Assembly (NCBI GenBank): GCA_937901345.1
Contig: CALCHM010000004.1
Location: forward strand, 1 to 7,573
Direction of reading: 5' to 3'
Source: an uncultured Prevotella sp.
GTDB taxonomy: Bacteria > Bacteroidota > Bacteroidia > Bacteroidales > Bacteroidaceae
DNA: 7,573 nucleotides
The notes beneath the pieces are model-generated. The model ran no database searches and was not told the origin of the DNA. It was given only the letters and a program-made list of their open reading frames with translations. Shown here piece by piece: positions 1-5,839 of the stretch (positions are counted from its first letter, which is position 1; every line of letters starts with the position of its first letter). A program made the translations under genes and the position numbers.

Positions 1-7
1 TTTTTTT

Positions 8-45
8 GTTTGTCTTTTATTGGCTTCGCCAATTGTGGGACAAAC
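8..45. repeat. Nested inverted repeat at the left edge
   Basis: An outer 7-bp perfect arm pair, GTTTGTC (8-14) and GACAAAC (39-45), encloses an inner 6-bp perfect arm pair, ATTGGC (19-24) and GCCAAT (28-33), around a TTC loop. As RNA or cruciform it would form one compound stem-loop. The T-run (1-7) lies on the wrong side for a + strand terminator, and on the minus strand the hairpin is followed by A residues, so it is not an intrinsic terminator in either direction. It could be an operator, a REP-like element or part of a structured RNA cut by the window edge. Only the dyad is seen; the role is unknown. Confidence 0.5.
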
Positions 46-47
46 TT

Positions 48-69
48 AGTGTTACCGAGCGGTGACGCT
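48..69. repeat. Second hairpin, adjacent to the first
   Basis: Arms 48-57 and 60-69 pair over ten positions as RNA, with two G-U wobbles (50/67 and 53/64). In practice the loop would be the four bases GAGC. It begins three bases after the end of the nested repeat, so the two make a tandem pair of stem-loops. No T-run follows, which argues against an intrinsic terminator. The function is unknown. Confidence 0.45.
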
Positions 70-241
70 TTCAGCATCATCACCAAGATTGACAAGATAG
101 AAAATAATATTATAAAATATTAATAATCTGAATATATCTGTGTTTTTCTAACCTTGGAAATAATATTGATTTTGAACAGCCTACGCGTAAGGCCAATTGA
201 CTTTGATTTCACAGCATTCGAAACGTCGTCAAATCGTTTTC
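70..241. other. AT-rich non-coding stretch, no gene recognised
   Basis: No credible coding sequence was found. The segment from about 100 to 175 is strongly AT-rich. A weak promoter-like pair is TTTT (144-147), then 19 bases, then TGATTTTG (167-174). This has two mismatches to the Bacteroidetes TTTG-N19-TAnnTTTG pattern. An imperfect dyad with GCCT and AGGC ends lies at 179-193. If the promoter is real, a transcript starting near 180 would run into the terminator-like stem at 242-290 and give a short RNA of about 110 bases. That is a hypothesis only. Confidence 0.3.
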
Positions 242-290
242 AAACGTGCTGCTATCTCCGCATCTGACGGAATGGCAGCACGTTTCGTTT
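242..290 (+). terminator. Probable intrinsic terminator
   Basis: Arms AAACGTGCTGC (242-252) and GCAGCACGTTT (275-285) are perfectly complementary over 11 bp. A smaller TCCG/CGGA stem (257-260 with 268-271) sits in the 22-base loop. The + strand continues as CGTTTT (285-290), which suits a rho-independent terminator for transcripts from the left. The minus strand is followed by GAAAACG, which does not. No coding gene ends upstream within the window, so the terminated transcript is either an upstream gene outside the window or a short RNA from this region. Confidence 0.5.
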
Positions 291-332
291 TAGAAGCAAC
301 ACCATGCTCGGGACGTCAAATCTGGTCCAATT

Positions 333-822
333 TTTATCAAACGTACCTTGCCGTGATAAAAACAAGGCGTCAATTTTATCAAACGAACCTCGCACTGATA
401 AAATGGAGACCTCACATTTATCAAATACGACTTGCACTGATAAAATCGGGATGCCGAATTTATCAAATATAACTTGCAACGATAAAATCGGGACACCGAA
501 TTTATCAAATACAACCTGCAACAATAAAATCGGGACACCGAATTTATCAAATATAACTTGCAACGATAAAATCGGGATACCGAATTTATCAAATATAACT
601 TGCAACGATAAAATCGGAATGCTGAATTTATCAAATATAACTTGCAACAATAAAATCGGGATACCGAATTTATCAAATACAACTTGCAACGATAAAATCG
701 GAGTACCGAATTTATCAAATATAACTTGCAACAATAAAATCGGAATACCGAATTTATCAAAAATAACTTGCAACGATAAAAATAGGATGCCGATTTTATC
801 AAACATACCTTGCCGTGATAAA
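333..822. repeat. 42-bp tandem array of hairpin-forming units
   Basis: TTTATC occurs at 333, 375, 417, 459, 501, 543, 585, 627, 669, 711, 753 and 795. GATAAA (AATAAA at 523, 649 and 733) occurs at 355, 397, 439, 481, 523, 565, 607, 649, 691, 733, 775 and 817. The period is exactly 42 bp throughout. Inner units read GATAAAATCGG, a 4-base loop, then CCGAATTTATC: an 11-bp dyad with one central-arm mismatch. A 16-base linker ending in CTTGCAAC separates the dyads. Spacing between successive TTTATC/GATAAA motifs alternates 22 and 20 bp, about two helical turns. Because 42 is a multiple of three, long overlapping open frames with a 14-residue repeat run through it on both strands. I judge these to be by-products. 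It is not a CRISPR, since there are no unique spacers. Possible roles are a protein-binding array, a structured RNA or a neutral minisatellite. Confidence 0.9.
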
Positions 823-874
823 ATTTATGCGTGAATTTATTTGTTCCGATTGTGGTTGGGTTTAGAAAAAGGTG

Positions 875-882
875 TACTTTAG
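875..882 (+). promoter_or_regulatory. Possible -7 element for the AraC-type gene
   Basis: TACTTTAG resembles the Bacteroidetes -7 element TAnnTTTG with one mismatch. It lies 24 bp before the ATG at 907 and 53 bp after the last array motif. No TTTG sits at the expected 19-21 bp upstream distance; the nearest is TTTG at 840-843, which is too far. The promoter may be weak or activator-dependent, or this may be a chance match. Confidence 0.25.
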
Positions 883-906
883 CAGCGTAAAACTAAAATA
901 TGTGCC

Positions 907-1392
907 ATGGAATACAAATTTCCCCCTCAGTTTAAGTTGGAGGACTTATACATCAGTCCTTTCAAGTATCAACGCTTCTTTGATCCCGAATCGGGTCTAA
1001 CACATTACGAACCACTGGAACGGAACCTGACGCCTACGGGCGTGAATCTGCTGGATACGTATTTGCAGATTATGTGTACCTCCAGTGCCTATTCGCAGTT
1101 AATGGTTCAAGCACGCTTTGGTGTGACGTCCGAACAGTTGTGCACCCTGTGTTTGCTACTTACGGGCATGACGCATGATAAGTTGCAACTGGCGATAAGT
1201 TTGCGAGTGGCCGACGACCTGCTGCGCTACACCTCCCTCTCTATGCGTGATATTGGCAGACGTTGTGGATTTGCCTCAGGCGTTGGACTCACCCGATTCA
1301 TCCAACGTCATTATAACTGTACACCCCAAGAGCGCAGAAAGGCGTTGCGCAAGAAGAACGACGAAGGGAAGTTTGCCATTTCCCTATCTTAA
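907..1392 (+). CDS. AraC-type HTH DNA-binding protein, no sensor domain
   Basis: This 161-residue protein is probably a transcription regulator. Residues about 73-145 look like the double helix-turn-helix of the AraC/XylS family. A degenerate first HTH spans about 73-93. The linker helix is rich in LRVADDLL. The better-conserved second HTH (111-145) reads LSMRDIGRRCGFASG, then a TRF and a CTPQERRK end, which match the usual family pattern of CGF.S...F.R.F......TP..yR. The N-terminal 60 residues are too short for a normal ligand-binding domain and were not recognised. Typical AraC proteins are near 250-300 residues, so this is a compact form. It may be an adaptor or a regulator controlled only by its own level. 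It starts 85 bp after the last GATAAA motif of the array, which makes the array a candidate binding region, and it ends 61 bp before the LytTR regulator gene. No ribosome-binding site is visible, as is usual in Bacteroidetes. Confidence 0.7.
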   Translation: MEYKFPPQFKLEDLYISPFKYQRFFDPESGLTHYEPLERNLTPTGVNLLDTYLQIMCTSSAYSQLMVQARFGVTSEQLCTLCLLLTGMTHDKLQLAISLRVADDLLRYTSLSMRDIGRRCGFASGVGLTRFIQRHYNCTPQERRKALRKKNDEGKFAISLS

Positions 1393-1453
1393 AGTAACGC
1401 TCCCTGAGCGAAAACGTCTTCACAGTCTCCCCAACCTTTTAAAACCACAAACA

Positions 1454-2182
1454 ATGACTTGCGCCATCATAGACGACGAACCTCTTGCCGCGGCTTTGCT
1501 GGAGAGTTACGTCAAGAAAACTCCCTTTTTAGAACACAGTGGCACCTTTGCCAATGCCATCGATGCCATGGCGGCACTGAGCAAGGCGCCTGTAGATCTT
1601 TTGTTTCTCGACATCCAAATGCCGGAACTCAGCGGATTAGAGTTTGCCAAACTCATCCCATCTACAACACGCATCATCTTTACCACAGCCTTCAGTCAGT
1701 ATGCCATCGAAGGTTATAAGGTGAATGCGTTCGACTATTTGCTCAAGCCCATCTCCTACGCAGACTTCCTTACTGCCGCACAACGTGCCGCGGAAAGCGC
1801 CAATCCTGCGCAACAAGCGGTAGAACCTACCAACGGGAACCTGGCAAACGAAACGTCCATCTTCGTGAAGAGCGACTACAAACTCTTGCGCATTGACTTC
1901 AACGACATTCTCTATATTGAGGGACTCAAGGATTATGTCAAGATTTACTTGGCCTCTGCCCCACGCCCCATTCTGTCGTTAACGGCGATGAAGACCCTAG
2001 AAGACCACCTTCCCACGGATCAGTTTATGCGCATCCACCGCTCGTACATCGCCAATATGGCGGCGGTAACGGCCATTGAGCGCAGCACACTTCTCGTTGC
2101 AGATAAGTCGCTGCCCATCTCTGACACCTACAAAGACAAGGTGCTTGAATACGTGAACAAACGCTTGCTTGGAGGTAGATAA
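1454..2182 (+). CDS. LytTR-family response regulator
   Basis: This 242-residue protein is a two-component response regulator that would bind DNA when phosphorylated. The receiver domain (about 2-115) shows the acidic pocket D7/D8, the phospho-acceptor D53 in FLDIQMPE, the switch threonine in TTAF (77-80) and the conserved KP (98-99) in DYLLKPI. After a linker (about 113-133) rich in Ala, Asn and Gln comes a LytTR DNA-binding domain (about 135-238) with YIEGLKDYVKIY and FMRIHRSYIAN. The frame stays open upstream to 1247, but that part overlaps the AraC-type gene and is unlike a receiver. The ATG at 1454 starts exactly at the domain edge. LytTR regulators in Bacteroidetes often sit beside a LytS-like histidine kinase. 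None is in the window, so the partner is elsewhere or the regulator is an orphan. Possible co-transcription with the AraC-type gene is inferred from the 61-bp gap. Confidence 0.93.
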   Translation: MTCAIIDDEPLAAALLESYVKKTPFLEHSGTFANAIDAMAALSKAPVDLLFLDIQMPELSGLEFAKLIPSTTRIIFTTAFSQYAIEGYKVNAFDYLLKPISYADFLTAAQRAAESANPAQQAVEPTNGNLANETSIFVKSDYKLLRIDFNDILYIEGLKDYVKIYLASAPRPILSLTAMKTLEDHLPTDQFMRIHRSYIANMAAVTAIERSTLLVADKSLPISDTYKDKVLEYVNKRLLGGR

Positions 2183-2532
2183 AGAAATTGGCAACCCGAG
2201 CGAGCAGATAAAAGCAAACTGAAATTCAGCAATATATAGCGCCTATTTTGGAATTATCCTCACTTTGCCGTGTGTGGATTTCAAACATTTAAGACAGCAG
2301 CTGAAAAGAACTCCTTTGGGGGATTTTGTCACTCAAATTCTTTGCTCAAATGGACGTAGTCCGTAACTTTGCAAAGAAAAGTTAACGCATTAGGGATAAA
2401 AGGGAAATGCAGGCGCTTCGCTCTGAAGGCGTAAGCATGCTACCCATCGTAAGAAACTACGAAACACGCACGCGCCCAACTCACAAGTCCTCACAACCTT
2501 TCATCCTAACACACCTATAACCTAAATTTGAT
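2183..2532 (+). other. 350-bp intergenic region before ndh
   Basis: No gene was recognised here. The left half (2183-2340) shows no clear terminator for the response regulator, only a small palindrome CTGAAATTCAG (2219-2229). The middle carries the ndh promoter (2341-2371). The right part (about 2378-2532) would be a 5' leader of about 155 bases. It includes an imperfect stem around CTTC/GAAG near 2416-2429 and then a long C/A-rich stretch low in structure up to the ATG. Confidence 0.6.
2341..2371 (+). promoter_or_regulatory. Canonical Bacteroidetes promoter for ndh
   Basis: TTTG (2341-2344) and TAACTTTG (2364-2371) are separated by exactly 19 bases. This is a full match to the TTTG-N19-TAnnTTTG consensus of the Bacteroidetes primary sigma factor. 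Transcription should start near 2376-2380. The spacer contains a perfect dyad GGAC-GTA-GTCC (2352-2362), and the -7 end overlaps the palindrome CTTTGCAAAG (2367-2376). Either could be an operator, though small dyads are common by chance. Confidence 0.8.
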
Positions 2533-3912
2533 ATGAGTTTTAACGTACCTCAAACGGAAAAGAAGCGAGTAGTCATTGTTGGTGGCGGATTTGGTGGTTT
2601 GAAATTGGCTAACAAACTTCGTAAGTCGAATTTCCAAGTGGTTTTGATTGACCGCAACAACTACCATCAGTTTCCTCCATTGATTTATCAGATTGCTTCG
2701 TCTGGTATCGAACCCAGTAGTATTTCCTTCCCCTTCCGCAAGATTTTCCAAAATTGCAAGGATTTCTACTTCCGTATGGCGGAGGTGCGCTCCATCTTCC
2801 CCGAGCACAAGATTATCCAGACTTCAATCGGTAAGGTGAAGTATGATTACCTCATCCTCGCGGCTGGTACGACCACAAATTTCTTTGGCAACAAGCATGT
2901 TGAAGAAGTGGCCATCCCCATGAAGAACGTGAGCGAAGCCATGGGACTCCAAAATGCGCTTCTCGAAAACTTGGAACGCGCCCTCACTTGTGCCAGCGAA
3001 CGCGAACGTATGGAGTTGCTCAATGTAGTCATCGTTGGTGGTGGTGCCACAGGTGTTGAAGTTGCCGGAGCGCTTTCGGAAATGAAGAAGTACATTATTC
3101 CGAAGGACTATCCCGACCTTCCCTCTAGTCTTATCAATGTATATCTCGTAGAAGCAGGTCCCCGTCTCCTTTCTGCCATGAGTCCAGAATCTTCTGCCCA
3201 CGTTGAACAGTATCTTCGTGAGATGGGTGTCAACGTGTTGCTCAACAAGATGGTTACTGACTACAAGGACCACCGCGTCATGCTCAAGGACGGTAGCAGC
3301 ATCGCTACGCGCACCTTTATTTGGGTGAGCGGTGTTGCAGCACAAAACGTAGGCAACATGCCTCAAGCAAGCATCGGACGCGGCGCCCGCATTAAGGTTG
3401 ATGCCTTCAACCGCGTAGAAGGTCTTGAAGACGTTTTCTGTATTGGTGACCAATGTATCATGGAAGAAGGCGACCCCGAATGGAAAGGCGGACACCCACA
3501 ACTTGCACAGGTTGCCATTCAGCAGGGCAGACTACTTGCAAAAAACCTGAAGCGCCTTGAAAAGGGTAAAGACTTGAAACCCTTCCGCTATCTTAACCTC
3601 GGAACGATGGCTACGGTGGGCAGAAATCGTGCCGTTGCAGAGTTTAAGAACGTCAAGATGGCTGGTTTCTTCGCATGGATCATGTGGCTCGTGGTTCACT
3701 TGCGCTCCATTCTCGGTGTGCGCAACAAACTCATCGTTCTCTTCAACTGGATGTGGAACTACTTCAGTTACAACCAATCACTCCGCCTCATCGTTTACGC
3801 TAAAAAGGCGAAGGAAGTGCGCGACCGTGAACAGCGCCTTGCCGACTCTCACTGGGGACAAGACCTTATGAGCGAAGGTGCCGATGAAATTAAATTAGAA
3901 GGCGAGGAATAA
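2533..3912 (+). CDS. ndh: Type II NADH dehydrogenase (NDH-2)
   Basis: This single-subunit, FAD-dependent enzyme oxidises NADH and passes electrons to membrane quinone (menaquinone in Bacteroidales) without pumping ions. The 459 residues fit the family. The first dinucleotide fold, GGGFGG (17-22) after VVIV, binds FAD. The second, GGGATG (169-174) after VVIV, binds NADH. The flavin-binding Asp lies in FCIGDQC (D306), and AQVAIQQG (325-332) matches the quinone-site AQxAxQ motif. The C-terminal part (about 378-425) is rich in Trp, Phe, Leu and Val. It fits the membrane-anchoring amphipathic helices known for this family, on the cytoplasmic face. The ATG at 2533 lies 11 residues before the first beta strand. 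The gene is monocistronic: it has its own consensus promoter and a strong terminator 23 bp after the stop. Related sulfide:quinone reductases share the fold, but the quinone motif and length favour NDH-2. Confidence 0.93.
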   Translation: MSFNVPQTEKKRVVIVGGGFGGLKLANKLRKSNFQVVLIDRNNYHQFPPLIYQIASSGIEPSSISFPFRKIFQNCKDFYFRMAEVRSIFPEHKIIQTSIGKVKYDYLILAAGTTTNFFGNKHVEEVAIPMKNVSEAMGLQNALLENLERALTCASERERMELLNVVIVGGGATGVEVAGALSEMKKYIIPKDYPDLPSSLINVYLVEAGPRLLSAMSPESSAHVEQYLREMGVNVLLNKMVTDYKDHRVMLKDGSSIATRTFIWVSGVAAQNVGNMPQASIGRGARIKVDAFNRVEGLEDVFCIGDQCIMEEGDPEWKGGHPQLAQVAIQQGRLLAKNLKRLEKGKDLKPFRYLNLGTMATVGRNRAVAEFKNVKMAGFFAWIMWLVVHLRSILGVRNKLIVLFNWMWNYFSYNQSLRLIVYAKKAKEVRDREQRLADSHWGQDLMSEGADEIKLEGEE

Positions 3913-3935
3913 GAACCTCGGTACTACATAAATCG

Positions 3936-3978
3936 AAAAAAAGTAGGTCATGTCGTTGTGAACATGACCTACTTTTTT
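3936..3978. terminator. Bidirectional intrinsic terminator, ndh and proB
   Basis: GTAGGTCATGT (3943-3953) and ACATGACCTAC (3962-3972) are perfectly complementary over 11 bp, with an 8-base loop. The stem is flanked by A7 on the left and T6 on the right, so each strand has a stem followed by a U-tract. It lies 24 bp after the ndh stop codon and 53 bp beyond the proB stop codon, between two converging transcription units, and should end both. Confidence 0.95.
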
Positions 3979-4030
3979 ATGGCTGCGGAGGGAGACTGTT
4001 TAAGTTCCTGGGCAACGACTTTATTATCGC

Positions 4031-4819
4031 CTAAGGTTCAAAATAAGTGGCAGGAACGGAGGTGGCATCCGTCATTAACGCGGTGAGGATTTCCTCACGC
4101 TTGCCGTTGGCTATCCAAACGGCAATACCCGAATCGGCCACCTTGCGCGCAATGGCACACTTTGTTTGCATGCCTCCTCGACCAAAGGTGGATTGGGACG
4201 TCTGAATGTAACTCTCGAGCGAACGTCCAGGCGCCACGTGACGAATAATCTCAGAATCGGGCGCATCAAGCGGACCGTTATAAATGCCATCGACATTGCT
4301 GAGCAAAAAGAGCGCCTGTACGTCCATCATCGTGGCAATCAGTCCTGAAAGTTCGTCATTGTCGGTAAACATCAATTCCGTGATGCTTACGGTGTCGTTT
4401 TCATTCACAATGGGAAGCACTCCATTCTGAAGCATCACACGCATGCAGTTGCGCTGATTTTGATAATGGCGCTCGGTGCTGAAACTTTCCTTCAGCGTAA
4501 GCACTTGCCCAACACTGATACCGTATTCCTTGAAAAGTTCATAATAGCGGTTCATCAACTTTGCCTGCCCTACAGCAGAAAAGAGTTGTCGCTGATCTAC
4601 GGTATCGAGTTCACTCAGCGTCATGTGGCGCAATTCACTACGTCCGCAAGCCACGGCTCCCGAAGAAATCAAGATGACTTCAATCCCGCGGTTGCGCAGA
4701 TTTGCAATTTGATCAACGAGTGCCGACATGCGCGTAACATCAAGCGTGCCATCCTGGCGCGTCAGCACATTGCTACCCACCTTCACGGCAATACGTTTAT
4801 ATGGAGTTTGGATTGTCAT
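4031..4819 (-). CDS. proB: Glutamate 5-kinase, PUA-less form
   Basis: ProB phosphorylates L-glutamate with ATP to gamma-glutamyl phosphate, the first and feedback-regulated step of proline synthesis, in the cytosol. The 262 residues cover one amino-acid-kinase domain. Visible motifs are the ATP-site AVKVGSNVLT (11-20), LISSGAVACGR (50-60), the glutamate-site NEND (139-142), DNDELS (153-158), LLSNVDGIY (172-180) and GRGGMQTK (213-220). E. coli ProB is about 367 residues and has a C-terminal PUA domain. Here the protein ends soon after the kinase fold, and the frame closes cleanly before the terminator, so it is a natural short form and not a truncation. It starts 26 bp after the proC stop codon on the same strand, so the two are very likely one operon. 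The next pathway gene, proA, is not in the window. Confidence 0.93.
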   Translation of the reverse strand: MTIQTPYKRIAVKVGSNVLTRQDGTLDVTRMSALVDQIANLRNRGIEVILISSGAVACGRSELRHMTLSELDTVDQRQLFSAVGQAKLMNRYYELFKEYGISVGQVLTLKESFSTERHYQNQRNCMRVMLQNGVLPIVNENDTVSITELMFTDNDELSGLIATMMDVQALFLLSNVDGIYNGPLDAPDSEIIRHVAPGRSLESYIQTSQSTFGRGGMQTKCAIARKVADSGIAVWIANGKREEILTALMTDATSVPATYFEP

Positions 4820-4845
4820 AATTCGTTAGCATGTTTTAACCTACA

Positions 4846-5640
4846 TCATTGTTTCAGCGAAGCGCGTAATCCCTGTTGCACACTGTGTGTAAATCCGCAG
4901 GCCTCCATTGCGTTGAGTCCGCGTATGGTTAGTCCACCAGGGGTTGTTACTTTATCAATTTCCGCTTCGGGATGTGCCCCTTCTTGCGAGAGTAAATCAA
5001 TCGCCCCTTGCAAGGTTTGACAGATAATTTCCTGTGCCTCATGCGGACGGAATCCTAATTCTACCCCGCCTTCCTGAGCAGCACGAATGTAACGCAACGC
5101 AAAGGCGATGCCGCATGAAGCCAAGGAGGTTGCGGCAGGCATGAGCGTGTCATTAATGAGCATTGCTTTACCCATGGCAGCAAAGAGTTGCAGCAGCGCG
5201 TTATCGATTTCGGTCGTAGTGCGAAGGGTTGAAATAAAGGTCATACTGCTACCGTGCGCAATGGCGGTATTGGGCATCAAACGACAAACGGGCAACCCCT
5301 CCGCTACCAATTCATGAGGCAATAGCGCATCAAGGTCGTTCAAACTAATTCCGCCCGCCAACGAAGCCAGAACGTGTTGCTTCGCGTCCAAAACATCACC
5401 GATTTCGGTAATTACCTGCGCCACCAACCATGGTTTTACGGCAAGGATGACCAAGTCTGCACGGGAAATCACTTCCCGATTGTCGGTAGTCGTGTACACC
5501 TGCGGGAAATCACGCTTCAACGCTTCTAACTTTGCTGTTGACGGATTTGATACATATATAGCATGAGCAGAGGAGTTCTTCAAAACGCCACGCGCAACAG
5601 CACCGCCCATATTGCCTGCTCCGATAATTGCGATATTCAT
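4846..5640 (-). CDS. proC: Pyrroline-5-carboxylate reductase
   Basis: ProC reduces 1-pyrroline-5-carboxylate to L-proline with NAD(P)H, the last step of proline synthesis, in the cytosol. The 264 residues match the family length. The Rossmann motif GAGNMGGA (7-14) follows the start directly, then VKPW (68-71) and RLMPNT (120-125). The C-terminal family signature spans 223-246, with key residues IDKVTTPGG (228-236), T238 and GLNAME (241-246). The usual SGSGPA segment is ASCGIA here (174-179), so the Pro is replaced by Ile. I read this as a lineage variant, because everything else is intact. The gene is first in a proC-proB operon on the minus strand, with a candidate promoter 57 bp upstream and a hairpin in its short leader. 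Confidence 0.95.
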   Translation of the reverse strand: MNIAIIGAGNMGGAVARGVLKNSSAHAIYVSNPSTAKLEALKRDFPQVYTTTDNREVISRADLVILAVKPWLVAQVITEIGDVLDAKQHVLASLAGGISLNDLDALLPHELVAEGLPVCRLMPNTAIAHGSSMTFISTLRTTTEIDNALLQLFAAMGKAMLINDTLMPAATSLASCGIAFALRYIRAAQEGGVELGFRPHEAQEIICQTLQGAIDLLSQEGAHPEAEIDKVTTPGGLTIRGLNAMEACGFTHSVQQGLRASLKQ

Positions 5641-5672
5641 AGTGTATAAAGATTGACAAGTTTATCTGAATT

Positions 5673-5692
5673 CGAAGCCGTAGGCGACTTCG
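5673..5692 (-). promoter_or_regulatory. Hairpin in the proC 5' leader
   Basis: CGAAGTCG and CGGCTTCG (read on the minus strand) form an 8-bp stem with one G-U wobble around a 4-base loop. It lies a few bases after the candidate -7 element and 33 bp before the proC start, so it would be at or near the 5' end of the transcript. It might stabilise the mRNA or act as an operator. No U-tract follows, so it is not an attenuator. Confidence 0.4.
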
Positions 5693-5696
5693 GCGA

Positions 5697-5704
5697 CAAA
5701 GGTA
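5697..5704 (-). promoter_or_regulatory. Candidate -7 element of the proC-proB operon
   Basis: Read on the minus strand, TACCTTTG is a full match to TAnnTTTG and lies 57 bp before the proC ATG. At the ideal 19-bp distance upstream the -33 position reads GAGA, so no TTTG is present. A strong -7 with a weak -33 would suggest moderate or activated expression. Confidence 0.45.
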
Positions 5705-5839
5705 ACATTTTTACAGCATCAACTCTCATTCTACAACAAAAAGAAACAAGAAAGCGCAAAGAAAGCAGGATTTCGAAAGCAAAACGTCGATTTTTAAAGA
5801 AATAATGAAGCGCAAACGCTAAAAAAAGTAATATTCTGT

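Noticed and set aside
1..45. Intrinsic terminator at the left edge
   Set aside because: The T-run precedes the stem on + and becomes an A-run after the stem on the minus strand, the wrong order on both strands.
333..822. CRISPR array
   Set aside because: The whole 42-bp unit repeats, including the part between motifs. There are no unique spacers and no cas genes.
333..822. Iteron-type replication or plasmid origin
   Set aside because: The repeats are long and dyad-forming, and no replication initiator, partition gene or DnaA-box cluster is visible. The surrounding genes are chromosomal housekeeping genes.
304..834. Repeat-protein genes on either strand through the array
   Set aside because: Several frames are open at once because the period is a multiple of three. 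Unit differences are non-synonymous in all frames, and no signal peptide, domain or coding bias is seen.
1398..1410. Terminator between the AraC-type and LytTR genes
   Set aside because: The CGCTC/GAGCG stem is only 5 bp with a 3-base loop and is followed by AAAAC, not a U-tract.
1247..1453. Longer N-terminus for the LytTR regulator
   Set aside because: The extra 69 residues overlap the AraC-type gene in another frame and do not look like a protein domain. The receiver domain begins right after the ATG at 1454.
2824..3501. Minus-strand gene opposite ndh
   Set aside because: It is a shadow of the ndh coding frame with no recognisable motif; ndh itself is strongly supported.
4460..5020. Plus-strand gene spanning the proB and proC region
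   Set aside because: It overlaps two clear enzymes on the other strand and has a composition typical of an antisense shadow frame.
5804..5821. Five-codon reading frame M-K-R-K-R as a leader peptide
   Set aside because: It lies upstream of the candidate promoter of the lipoprotein gene and would not be on its mRNA; it is probably chance.
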